Shown one piece after another: positions 7,541 through 14,885 of a DNA stretch of 17,976 bases. Source of the DNA: JANNMJ01 sp031397815. GTDB taxonomy: Bacteria > Bacteroidota > Bacteroidia > Cytophagales > Hymenobacteraceae. The notes under the pieces were generated by a model that was given only the letters and a program-made list of their open reading frames with translations, had not been told where the DNA came from and ran no database searches. Made by a program: the position numbers and the translations under genes. Location: contig JANNMJ010000017.1 in the NCBI GenBank assembly GCA_031397815.1, positions 1 through 17,976 of the forward strand, given 5' to 3'. How positions within the stretch are numbered: position 1 is the first letter of the stretch; each line of letters starts with the position of its first letter.

Positions 7541-8002
7541 ATGAAACGCCCCAGCCACGACGAGGACGATGATCTAGATCTCCCAAAGGGACGAAAAGGC
7601 CGTCCGGCCGATGATGATGACGACGACGACCTCAGCTTCGGCGATGACGGCGACGACGACGACCTGCCGTCCGACGACTTCGACGTCGATGATCTCAGCG
7701 ACGAAGACGACGAGCCGAAACCCGCCAAGCGCGGCAAAGGCAAAGGCGCTTCCGCTGAAGACAAGTACGCCGATTACCTGATGTACCGCGATACCGGCTC
7801 GTCGCACGATGAAGCGCTGGACCTCGCGAACATGTCGGATGCGGAGTACAAGTCGCAAAGCGCCGGTTCCCGCGATGCCTTCGAGAGCGACCCCGACGAC
7901 GATGTCGCCTTCGCCACTGACGATGAAACCGACGATGAAGACGACCATTTCATCGGCGGCGCCAGCCGCCGAGGCGGCGGCTTCGACGACGACGATTACT
8001 AG
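7541..8002 (+). CDS. Asp-rich hypothetical protein
   Basis: 153 residues, of which I count 47 Asp and 9 Glu (about 37 percent acidic). Two acidic, probably disordered stretches (about 1-57 and 124-153, including a run of seven Asp) flank a short basic patch (PAKRGKGKG, about 61-69) and a more ordered helical segment (about 72-105, EDKYADYLMYRDTG and HDEALDLANMSDAEY). The tail is Gly/Arg then Asp-rich (GFDDDDY). There is no signal peptide or membrane segment. It starts 84 nt after the ABC gene and ends just before a bidirectional terminator. The helical core suggests a real protein rather than chance translation of a GAC/GAT repeat. I do not recognise a function; an acidic chaperone-like or cation-binding role is only a guess. 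Confidence 0.75.
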   Translation: MKRPSHDEDDDLDLPKGRKGRPADDDDDDDLSFGDDGDDDDLPSDDFDVDDLSDEDDEPKPAKRGKGKGASAEDKYADYLMYRDTGSSHDEALDLANMSDAEYKSQSAGSRDAFESDPDDDVAFATDDETDDEDDHFIGGASRRGGGFDDDDY

Positions 8003-8037
8003 CCGACGCTCCGGCGCGCTCGTAGTTACTTCAAGCC

Positions 8038-8075
8038 AAAAGGCCCGACTGAACGCTGTTCAGTCGGGCCTTTTT
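8038..8075. terminator. Bidirectional intrinsic terminator
   Basis: A 17-bp perfect stem (AAAAGGCCCGACTGAAC at 8038-8054 with its complement at 8058-8074) has a GCT loop. It carries an A tract on the left and a T tract on the right, so it works on both strands. It lies between the convergent Asp-rich gene and the DUF4197 gene. Confidence 0.95.
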
Positions 8076-8108
8076 CATTCAAATCAAATCAGCGGAAAAT
8101 CCCCAGCT

Positions 8109-8149
8109 CACATCCCCACATCCTTCACATCTCCACATCGAATCACATC
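8109..8149 (+). repeat. CACATC repeat block after the DUF4197 gene
   Basis: Five CACATC units start at 8109, 8117, 8126, 8134 and 8144. The stretch 8117-8153 aligns with 3246-3284 with only a few differences. Read in the direction of the DUF4197 gene it is a GATGTG block just after the stop codon, as at the HD gene. Confidence 0.8.
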
Positions 8150-8159
8150 TCCCCAAATC

Positions 8160-8900
8160 CTAGCTGTCTTGCTTCGCGAACACGCGTTTCAGCAGCTCCG
8201 ACGTGCGGGCGATGGGGTTGGCGCGGATATTCCGCTCCTCCTGCTCGACGAGCGTGAAGAGGCCGTCGACGGCCTTGCCGGTGGCGTAATCGGCGAGGTC
8301 GGGGTTGACTTTGGTGACGAGCGGAATCTGGTTGTACTTCGTCACGAGCTGGCCGTAGAGGCGCGTGGCGTTGGTTTTGTCGATAGAGGCCGTCAGGTGG
8401 GGCTTGAATTTGCTGACGAGCTGGTTGGTGGTCGTGCGGCGCAGGTAGTTGGTGGCGGCGTTTTTCTCGCCCGTCAGGATGCCCCAAACGTCGGCGAACG
8501 TGAGGTCTTTGATGGCCTGAATGAAGATGGGCTTCGCTTCGACGGCCGCGTTCTCGGCGCCCCGGTTGAGGGCGAGGATGAATTTATCGCACTCGCCGCC
8601 GAGGCCGATTTGCCGCAGCCGGGCTTCCACTTTCTGCGCTTCCGGCGGAAATAGCAGCTTGATGAGCGAGTTTTTGAAATAGCCGTCGGTCTGGCTCGCC
8701 TGCGCCGCTCCCTTGCTGATGCCCTGCTGGAGCGCCTCGCGCAGGCCGGAACCGGCTTCGGCTTCCGTCACGGTTTGCCCGGCGGTGGTGGAGCTGAGGA
8801 CGGTGTCCATCCCCTGCTGAATCTGGGCGGCCGTGCAGCCCTGAAAGAAAACGGCAGCAACCGCAAACGAAGCGGCGCCGAGTAGGTTTGTGCGGTTCAT
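8160..8900 (-). CDS. DUF4197 family lipoprotein
   Basis: 246 residues from ATG at 8898-8900. The frame is open upstream to 9059, but the signal peptide begins at MNRTNLLGAASF. A lipobox-like VFFQGC puts the lipidated Cys at residue 22, so it is likely membrane-anchored in the periplasm. The rest matches DUF4197: GLREALQQGISKGAAQ (52-67), the LLFPPE region, CDKFILALNRGAENAAVEA (104-122), ILTGEKNAATNYLRR (141-155), and the closing GLFTLVEQEERNIRANP and RTSELLKRVF. The family function is unknown. It is convergent with the Asp-rich gene and divergent from cinA. A perfect hairpin sits in its 5' leader. Confidence 0.9.
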   Translation of the reverse strand: MNRTNLLGAASFAVAAVFFQGCTAAQIQQGMDTVLSSTTAGQTVTEAEAGSGLREALQQGISKGAAQASQTDGYFKNSLIKLLFPPEAQKVEARLRQIGLGGECDKFILALNRGAENAAVEAKPIFIQAIKDLTFADVWGILTGEKNAATNYLRRTTTNQLVSKFKPHLTASIDKTNATRLYGQLVTKYNQIPLVTKVNPDLADYATGKAVDGLFTLVEQEERNIRANPIARTSELLKRVFAKQDS

Positions 8901-8916
8901 CGGGTAAAGGTCGGCA

Positions 8917-8936
8917 GACGAAGCCGGTGCTTCGTC
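8917..8936 (-). promoter_or_regulatory. Leader hairpin of the DUF4197 gene
   Basis: GACGAAGC and GCTTCGTC pair perfectly (8 bp) around a CGGT loop, 16 nt upstream of the ATG. It could hide the translation start region or stabilise the 5' end. The remainder of 8937-9092 holds the divergent promoters, with no confident -33/-7 pair for this gene. Confidence 0.45.
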
Positions 8937-9077
8937 GGTTGGTGAATGAATGATGGTCGAAAAAGGACGCAGCGAAAGCTGTGCGCGCTGGCGGCCTACC
9001 GAACATCGTACCAACGTCGAAAAAACCAAAACTGCTCCCCACCGCCCGTCTGCGCCCACTTCTCCCCCAATTCCCTC

Positions 9078-9085
9078 TAGATTTT
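9078..9085 (+). promoter_or_regulatory. Probable -7 box of cinA
   Basis: TAGATTTT fits TAnnTTTG except for its last base. It ends 7 nt before the TTG start at 9093, again implying a very short or absent leader. No TTG -33 box is visible. Confidence 0.4.
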
Positions 9086-9092
9086 ACCTCCC

Positions 9093-10349
9093 TTGACCAT
9101 TACCGCTGAACTTCTGACGATTGGCGACGAGCTGCTTTACGGGCAAGTCGTGAACACCAACGCCGCCTGGATGGGCGCCGAATTGGGCCAGCGCGGCGTG
9201 CGCGTGGTGCAGATTACGTCGGTTTCCGACGACCCTGCCGCCATTGTCGCCGCCCTCGACTCGGCCCGCACCCGTGCTAATGCCGTGCTGATTACCGGCG
9301 GCCTCGGCCCCACCAAAGACGACCTCACCAAGCATGTACTGGCGCGCTATTTCGGCGCCGAGCTGGTGCTGCACGAGCCGACGCTGCTTCACGTAGAAGG
9401 CATTTTCGTGCGCTCGAACCGCCCGATGCTGGACGTGAACCGTGCCCAAGCCCTCGTGCCGACCAACTGCGAGGTGGTGCCGAACCCGCTCGGGACGGCG
9501 CCGGGGATGTGGTTCGATGAAGGCGGAACGGTGTTCGTGTCGATGCCGGGCGTGCCGTTCGAGATGAAGCGGATGATGACTGATACCGTGCTGCCGAAGC
9601 TCGTGGAGCGGTTCCAGCCTGCCGCCCTGCGCCACCGCGTGGTCCAGACCGTCGGACTCGGCGAGAGCTTTCTGGCGGATAAAATCAGCGCTTGGGAAGA
9701 CAGCCTCCCGCCGTACCTCAAGCTCGCGTACTTGCCCACGATGTGGCAGCTCCGCCTGCGTCTCACCGGCCTCCAACCCGACCACCTCACCGCCGACGCC
9801 CTCGAAACTGAGATGGCCGAGCGCATCGCCGCGCTCTACCCGCTCATCGGCGAGTACATTTTCGCCGAAGGAGAAATCCCGATTGAAGAGGCTATCGGGC
9901 TGCTCCTCAAAGAGAAAAACCTGACCCTCGCGACCGCCGAAAGCTGCACCGGCGGCTACGTGGCGCACAAGCTGACGAGTGTCGCCGGGTCGTCGGCGCA
10001 TTTCCGGGGGAGCGTAGTGGCGTATGACAATGCCGTGAAACAGAGCGTGCTCGGGGTACGGCCGGAAACCCTCGCTGCCCACGGCGCCGTGAGCGAGGAA
10101 ACCGTGCGCGAGATGGCAGAAGGCGCCCGGCGCGTCCTCGGGGCCGATATCGCGCTTGCGACCAGCGGGATCGCCGGTCCCGGCGGTGGCACGGCGGATA
10201 AGCCCGTCGGCACCATCTGCATCGCCGTGGCTGATGCGGATGGGACGGTAAGCCGCCGCTTTCAGTTCGACCGGGGCCGTGAGCTGAACATTCAGTACAC
10301 CGCCGTGCACGTGCTGGAGATGGTGCGGCGGCGGGTGCTGAACGGTTGA
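9093..10349 (+). CDS. cinA: CinA family protein (COG1058 domain plus PncC-type amidase domain)
   Basis: 418 residues, full length. The start is TTG: TTIAELLTIGDELL-type family sequence begins at once and no ATG/GTG lies nearby. The N-terminal domain (about 1-170) is the molybdopterin-binding-like COG1058 fold with TIGDELLYGQVVNTNA and LITGGLGPTKDD. The C-terminal domain (about 255-415) is of the nicotinamide-nucleotide amidase type with ATAESCTGGYVAHKLT, the SVVAYDNAVKQ region, and TSGIAGPGGGTADKPVGT. CinA/PncC enzymes act in NAD salvage by deamidating NMN, and the N-terminal domain is linked to ADP-ribose pyrophosphatase activity. It is monocistronic as seen here. Its stop lies only 11 nt from the stop of the convergent lipoprotein gene, with no hairpin between. 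Confidence 0.95.
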   Translation: MTITAELLTIGDELLYGQVVNTNAAWMGAELGQRGVRVVQITSVSDDPAAIVAALDSARTRANAVLITGGLGPTKDDLTKHVLARYFGAELVLHEPTLLHVEGIFVRSNRPMLDVNRAQALVPTNCEVVPNPLGTAPGMWFDEGGTVFVSMPGVPFEMKRMMTDTVLPKLVERFQPAALRHRVVQTVGLGESFLADKISAWEDSLPPYLKLAYLPTMWQLRLRLTGLQPDHLTADALETEMAERIAALYPLIGEYIFAEGEIPIEEAIGLLLKEKNLTLATAESCTGGYVAHKLTSVAGSSAHFRGSVVAYDNAVKQSVLGVRPETLAAHGAVSEETVREMAEGARRVLGADIALATSGIAGPGGGTADKPVGTICIAVADADGTVSRRFQFDRGRELNIQYTAVHVLEMVRRRVLNG

Positions 10350-10360
10350 TGTTGAGCGGC

Positions 10361-11956
10361 TTACTGCTCTAGCTTTTGCAGCTCGGCGCGTAGCTCATCC
10401 ATCGAAACCGGACGGAATACCAAGTCGCGCTCGGTCTGGGGGCCGGTGGTGGTGCGCCGCGTGGCGAGCATCACCTGCTTTTCCGAGCTACGGAGAGCCA
10501 GAATCGTGACTGGCTCGCCTTCAGGAATGTCCTCAAATGCCGCCTTACCGGCCGTGGTATTGTGGGAGACGACTGACCGAAAATTGTGAAAAATGAGCTG
10601 CACGACGGCCTGCGGCGCCTGAACCATCAGGTCGATTTTTGGCTGCGGACTGGTGTAAAACCGGTCGCAGTTGATGAAGCCTAGCTGGGTCGTTTGCAGC
10701 ACATAAGCCGTGAGTTGCTGCTGACGGAAGTAGCGGCTTTTCGGCGAGAATTGCTCTTCAATAGTGTCAGTTAAACAGGATAATCCTCGACCTACACCTT
10801 GGTAATAATCGAAATCGAAGTAGATGCTCCCAGTCCGCAGAAACTCTAGGCGGATGTAACGTCCAGCAGTTGTTGTCTGACCGTTGCAGAGAGCTGGCCG
10901 CCATCCTTTCGTAGCCTTGACGGCATTTAATGCGGCTGCCTTTAGTTCCGTATCATACCCCTCCACGATTCGCACATTGCGCACGACACTATCGACACCA
11001 ACCTCAAAATGAACCAAGATATTGTCGACTAAACGGCGGCGTGAGTTCACTCGCTTCCGCTCCGACTTTGGCAGCCGTTCGCGTGCCATTCTTTTTGCTT
11101 GTGCATAGGAGAACGGCAACTGCTTTTTCAGCTCTCGCTTTAGCCGACTATTACCGGCCGCATAGCGAGGCCCTTTCTGCATAAAATGATAAACTTGCCT
11201 AGACCACTTCGGCACGGGCATCTGCTCCCAGTCGAAGGGCTGACCAGCGGTAGCGGTGGGTGGCGCTAGAAACGTCTGCATATCCGGCTTGGCTGTCCCT
11301 TTCCGGGGAAAGGCCAACGTGAGAGCAGCACCGGAACGGAGCGCGAGCTTGCGCCCGTTCGCCACGGCTTGTAGGTTGAGCATTCCGCTCGTTTCGAGTA
11401 GCTGCCCGCTGCTGGTGGTGGTACTGAGGTTATTGAGGACGATATCGGCAAGCGATAAGTACTCCTGCACGCGGAATTCAACCGGCCCTTCCACTGGCTC
11501 CTGCGTTTCCGCATCCACGAACGCATCGCCGGGAATCGCAATCTGCGTCCCCTCGGCGCACGTCAGAATCGTGTCGGAAACACCGGCTCGAAGTACAAAC
11601 TGCTGCGGCGCTTTCGCGCACTGTTCCGATAAAGTAGCGCCCGGCGCGAGGCCCGTTGATGGTTCGTCGGCCGATCTCAGCTTCTCAGCAGCGAACGCAT
11701 CAGGAAAAACAGACCGGAAAGGCGCCTTTTTCGCTTGAAATCCGGCAGCGGATTTAGGCGATGATGCGCTATCAGTAGCGGTGATCGGGGCCGAATCAGT
11801 TGTAGGCTCCGGAACTGGCGCTACCTCCTCCAAAACCGGCTCCGCCGATTGCGCGCCACCACCCGCCGTATCAGCGGCCGAACGACGGGACCCCGAATCG
11901 CAGCTCGCCAAAAGGGCGACGAGCAGTAGGTAACTGGCAGGCAGTAAGTGTTTCAT
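10361..11956 (-). CDS. 531-aa lipoprotein with 'AFVD' beta domain and TonB-C-like segment (paralogue A)
   Basis: Start at ATG 11954-11956: MKHLLPASYLLLVALLASC is a lipoprotein signal with lipobox LASC (Cys19). Upstream residues in the same open frame are a shadow of the amylase gene. Layout: a disordered Ser/Ala/Pro/Thr linker (20-115); a beta-rich domain (about 130-225) with IPGDAFVDAETQEPVEGPVE and LSLADIVLNNLSTT; a TonB-C-like segment (about 310-372, ILVHFEVGVDSVVRNVRIVEG then ALNAVKATKGWRP); and a C-terminal module (about 420-531) with QLGFINCDRF and FRPVSMDELRAELQKLE. The same modules occur in order in the 630-aa protein at 14886-16778. It lies 77 nt downstream of the amylase and may share its transcript. 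TonB proteins normally have an N-terminal membrane helix, so a lipid-anchored form would be atypical. Function unknown; envelope anchoring or signalling is an inference. Confidence 0.88.
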   Translation of the reverse strand: MKHLLPASYLLLVALLASCDSGSRRSAADTAGGGAQSAEPVLEEVAPVPEPTTDSAPITATDSASSPKSAAGFQAKKAPFRSVFPDAFAAEKLRSADEPSTGLAPGATLSEQCAKAPQQFVLRAGVSDTILTCAEGTQIAIPGDAFVDAETQEPVEGPVEFRVQEYLSLADIVLNNLSTTTSSGQLLETSGMLNLQAVANGRKLALRSGAALTLAFPRKGTAKPDMQTFLAPPTATAGQPFDWEQMPVPKWSRQVYHFMQKGPRYAAGNSRLKRELKKQLPFSYAQAKRMARERLPKSERKRVNSRRRLVDNILVHFEVGVDSVVRNVRIVEGYDTELKAAALNAVKATKGWRPALCNGQTTTAGRYIRLEFLRTGSIYFDFDYYQGVGRGLSCLTDTIEEQFSPKSRYFRQQQLTAYVLQTTQLGFINCDRFYTSPQPKIDLMVQAPQAVVQLIFHNFRSVVSHNTTAGKAAFEDIPEGEPVTILALRSSEKQVMLATRRTTTGPQTERDLVFRPVSMDELRAELQKLEQ

Positions 11957-12033
11957 CCGCGCTTCAACGTCAGAAAGTCCGCTTTTATGATGCGGGCCCT
12001 TCCGAATGAACGACGGCGCGGAAAGTCTGCCAT

Positions 12034-14604
12034 TTACTGCGCCACCACCAGCCGCTGCACGCGAACGCGCTTGCCGCTCGTCACTTTCACGAAATACGGG
12101 CCGTTGGCGAGGGTGCGGATATCGAGCGTGGTCTCGGCGCCGGTGAAGCGGGTGCTTTGCAGCAGGCGCCCGCTGAGGTCGTACACGCCGACGTGCTGCG
12201 TGCCCGTGGCGCCGGGCGCTTCTACGCGCACTTGCGTGGCGGCGGGGTTGGGGTAGAGCGTAAGCGGCTCCGCCAATTTTGATGATGACGACGACAGGCC
12301 GGTAGGCTGCGGGGTGAGTCGCACGACCACCGTTTGGTTGATGCCGAGCGAGGCGACCGGCACCCAATCGGCGAATGCGCCGGTGGCGCTCAGCACCACC
12401 GTGCCCAACGGCTGCCCGGTGTACAGGTCCACGGCATCGTAGGTGCCGCCCGTGAGCGAGGAAATGGCGAGCGAAACCGTCGGGTTCGTCACGGCCGCGC
12501 CGCCCATATTCGCCACCACCACCACGGCCTCTTGCTGGAACACGCGAGCGTACCCGAGGAGCGTTGGCGCAGCCGAAGTCACGGGCAAGTAATAGCCTTT
12601 CCGCAGCGCATCGGAAGCGTTCCGAATCTGGATGAGCTTCTTGTAATGATTCAGGAGCGAAGTGGGGTCGGCCTCCATCGTCGCCACGTTGTATTGGGCG
12701 AAATTGGTGTTGGGCGCGCGCCACGGCGTGCCCGTAGTGAAGCCCGCACGCGGCGCGGCCGACCATTGCATCGGCAAGCGCTTGTCTTCGTCGGGGCCGC
12801 TGCCTACCATTGCCACTTCTTCGCCGTAGTACATAAACGGCACGCCGGGCATCGTCAGGTACAGCGAGGCGGCTTGCTTCATCCGGTTCATATTCCGCCC
12901 CAGCACGTCGAAAACGCGGTTTTGGTCGTGGTTCGAGAGAAAGGTGGCGTATTGCAGCTGCGGATACGCCCTCGTGACCTGATTGAGCGAAAGCTGCAAC
13001 GCCGTCGGGTTGCCGCTGTTGAGGCTGCTCAGCAACGACGCCGCCAGACTGAACTCGAAACACGCATCCAGACGGTCGTTCACCACATACGGCACTGTCT
13101 GGGCGGGCGCACTATTGAAGGCCTCGCCCACCGTAAACGCCAGCGGATTGACGGCGCGCACCGAGTCGTGCAGCTCTTCAAGGATGGGGAAGGTTTCCGG
13201 GGCATTCTCCAGCACCCGGCCGTCTTCAATCAAGTGCTTAATGGCATCGAGCCGATACCCATCGACGCCCTTCGCGAGCCAGTACCGCGAGATGTCCCAC
13301 ATCGCGGCTTTCACGCCGGGGTTGCGCCAGTTGAGGTCGGGCATACCGTCGTAAAACACGCCGTAATAGAACTGCCCGGCGCGCGGGTGCCACACGGTTT
13401 GGCTCCACGGCCCCGAAAAGCCCGGGTTCGTTGGCGACCACACGAACCAGTCGCGGTATTGATTCGTGGGCGAAGAAGCCGCCTGCGAGAACCACGTATG
13501 CTGACTCGACGTGTGGTTCAGCACCAAATCGATAATCACCTTGATGCCGCGCGCGTGCGCCGCCGCCAGAAACGCCTCGAACTCGGCCATCGTGCCGTAA
13601 TCCGATTCGGTGGCTTTGTAGTTCGTGACGTCGTAGCCGTGGTAGCTCGGCGATTGCATCATCGGCATCAGCCAGATGCCGGTCACGCCGAGGTCGGTGG
13701 TGGTGGCGGGGTTGCCGTCGTTGAGGTAATCGAGCTTGGCGGTCATCCCGACGAAATCGCCCCGGCCGTTGCCGTTCGAATCGTAGAAGGAGCGGACGAA
13801 GATTTCGTAGAAAACGGCATCGTTCCACCAGTGCGTCGTGTACGTGACGGGCGGCCCGCCGCACGGCCCGCACGCGCCGAAGCACACCGTAGGCGGCGCA
13901 TTAACGGCGCCCGTGGCATCAAGGAGCCGGTTGACGTTGCCGGTGCCGTCGTCGAGGCCGCAGGTGGTCGAGACGGTTTCGGCGCCCGTCCAGGCCGTTC
14001 CGTTGATGAATTTGAATTGAAACAGCCCCGGCGCGGGCAGCGAGAGCAGAATTTCGTACACGCCGTCGGAGTTGTCGTCGGTGAGCGGCGTGGTGGCGGG
14101 GTTCCAGTCGGCGCCGTACCCGGCGAACGCCTGAAAGTTGCCCGTTACGTGAATGCCTGCGCTCGAAACCACTTGGCCGCTCATATCCACCGCGAGCCGC
14201 ACCTGCGTCAGGCACCCGCCGAAGGAGATGACCGGCAGCCGCAGCGGCCCCGTCCCGACACTCACCGTCCGGTTGACGTTGCCGCCGCCATCGTCCACAC
14301 CGCAGTCTAAGGGCACCAGCTCGGCGCCGGACCACGCTGCACCGTTCACGAATTTGAAGAAATACCGCGCGGCGGGCACGTTGAACGTGGCCTCGTAAAT
14401 ACTATCGCCGTCGGCGTCGAGGAGAGCAGTGGTGGCGGGGTTCCAATCGGCGGGGAAGCCTGCTTCGGATTGAAAATCCCCCGCTACGTGCACGCCCGCC
14501 GCCGAAATCACCTGCCCCCGCATATCGACCCGAAAGGTCAAAGGAGCCGAAAAAGCGCTGAATCCAGCGAAAAGCGTCAGCAGCAACAGCGTAAAATGGC
14601 GCAT
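12034..14604 (-). CDS. Secreted GH13 alpha-amylase-type enzyme with duplicated N-terminal modules and T9SS sorting domain
   Basis: 856 residues from ATG 14602-14604 (a TTG lies one codon upstream). A Sec signal ends near FSAFSA-PLTF (about residue 20). Two homologous modules of about 95 residues follow (about 22-115 and 134-230), each with a DWNPATT and D(S/G)xYE core, FKF(V/I)NG, W(S/T)GAE, and CG(V/L)DDGxGNVNR; these look like starch/ligand-binding beta domains. The GH13 barrel (about 258-670) shows region I DLVLNH (359-364), nucleophile D453 in GYRLDAIKH, acid/base E494 in FTVGEAF, and D560 in FLSNHDQNR. A beta C-domain (about 675-765), Ser-rich linker (about 769-775) and type A T9SS C-terminal domain (about 781-856, LTLYPNPAATQVRV, VYDLSGRLLQS, GPYFVKV) complete it. 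It probably cleaves alpha-1,4-glucans outside the cell or on the surface. The exact GH13 subfamily is not assignable by eye. Confidence 0.95.
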   Translation of the reverse strand: MRHFTLLLLTLFAGFSAFSAPLTFRVDMRGQVISAAGVHVAGDFQSEAGFPADWNPATTALLDADGDSIYEATFNVPAARYFFKFVNGAAWSGAELVPLDCGVDDGGGNVNRTVSVGTGPLRLPVISFGGCLTQVRLAVDMSGQVVSSAGIHVTGNFQAFAGYGADWNPATTPLTDDNSDGVYEILLSLPAPGLFQFKFINGTAWTGAETVSTTCGLDDGTGNVNRLLDATGAVNAPPTVCFGACGPCGGPPVTYTTHWWNDAVFYEIFVRSFYDSNGNGRGDFVGMTAKLDYLNDGNPATTTDLGVTGIWLMPMMQSPSYHGYDVTNYKATESDYGTMAEFEAFLAAAHARGIKVIIDLVLNHTSSQHTWFSQAASSPTNQYRDWFVWSPTNPGFSGPWSQTVWHPRAGQFYYGVFYDGMPDLNWRNPGVKAAMWDISRYWLAKGVDGYRLDAIKHLIEDGRVLENAPETFPILEELHDSVRAVNPLAFTVGEAFNSAPAQTVPYVVNDRLDACFEFSLAASLLSSLNSGNPTALQLSLNQVTRAYPQLQYATFLSNHDQNRVFDVLGRNMNRMKQAASLYLTMPGVPFMYYGEEVAMVGSGPDEDKRLPMQWSAAPRAGFTTGTPWRAPNTNFAQYNVATMEADPTSLLNHYKKLIQIRNASDALRKGYYLPVTSAAPTLLGYARVFQQEAVVVVANMGGAAVTNPTVSLAISSLTGGTYDAVDLYTGQPLGTVVLSATGAFADWVPVASLGINQTVVVRLTPQPTGLSSSSSKLAEPLTLYPNPAATQVRVEAPGATGTQHVGVYDLSGRLLQSTRFTGAETTLDIRTLANGPYFVKVTSGKRVRVQRLVVAQ

Positions 14605-14885
14605 CAAACTAGGAAGGAAATGTGAGTGAGCGGGAGCGGCAACAGCAGTACACCGTTCGCGGGAAGAGCGTGCAAGAATACGACAGAGGGGGGTTAATTA
14701 GTAATTAAGAATTAATAATTAAGAATTGGCAGGCCATTAGGTCGTTAAGTAGGAACTGCCCGCCGCCTTAGGGGAGTGAGACGCGGTTAAGCTTGACGGT
14801 TATGGCACAGCACCACGCTCACAGCAAAGCACTTACCGATCACAACCAACAACACCGTCCCCCATTAGTTGCGCCCTCCCCTCAC
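14605..14885. other. Spacer between the amylase and paralogue B
   Basis: No convincing gene lies in these 281 bp. It should hold the amylase promoter near 14605-14700, but I see only a partial TAGTTTG next to the start. It contains the AT-rich repeat at 14694-14727 and no clear terminator for the upstream lipoprotein gene. Confidence 0.5.
14694..14727. repeat. AT-rich direct and inverted repeat
   Basis: TTAATTA-G-TAATTAA is a perfect palindrome around one G (14694-14708). It overlaps two copies of TAATTAAGAATT (14702-14713 and 14716-14727, 14-bp period). It is a sharp AT island within GC-rich DNA, about 90 bp upstream of the amylase start. Confidence 0.7.

Noticed and set aside
8901..9059. 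Upstream extension of the DUF4197 protein
   Set aside because: It would bury the lipoprotein signal peptide inside the protein, and it covers the leader hairpin.
11957..13063. In-frame extension of the 531-aa lipoprotein to 900 residues
   Set aside because: The extension overlaps the amylase gene in another frame, and the lipoprotein signal peptide begins at 11956.
12334..14310. Long plus-strand open frame (658 codons) opposite the amylase
   Set aside because: It is antisense to a fully recognisable GH13 gene and has Arg/His/Val-rich composition with no domain.
14605..14607. TTG as the amylase start
   Set aside because: The ATG immediately following gives the same signal peptide and is the likelier start.
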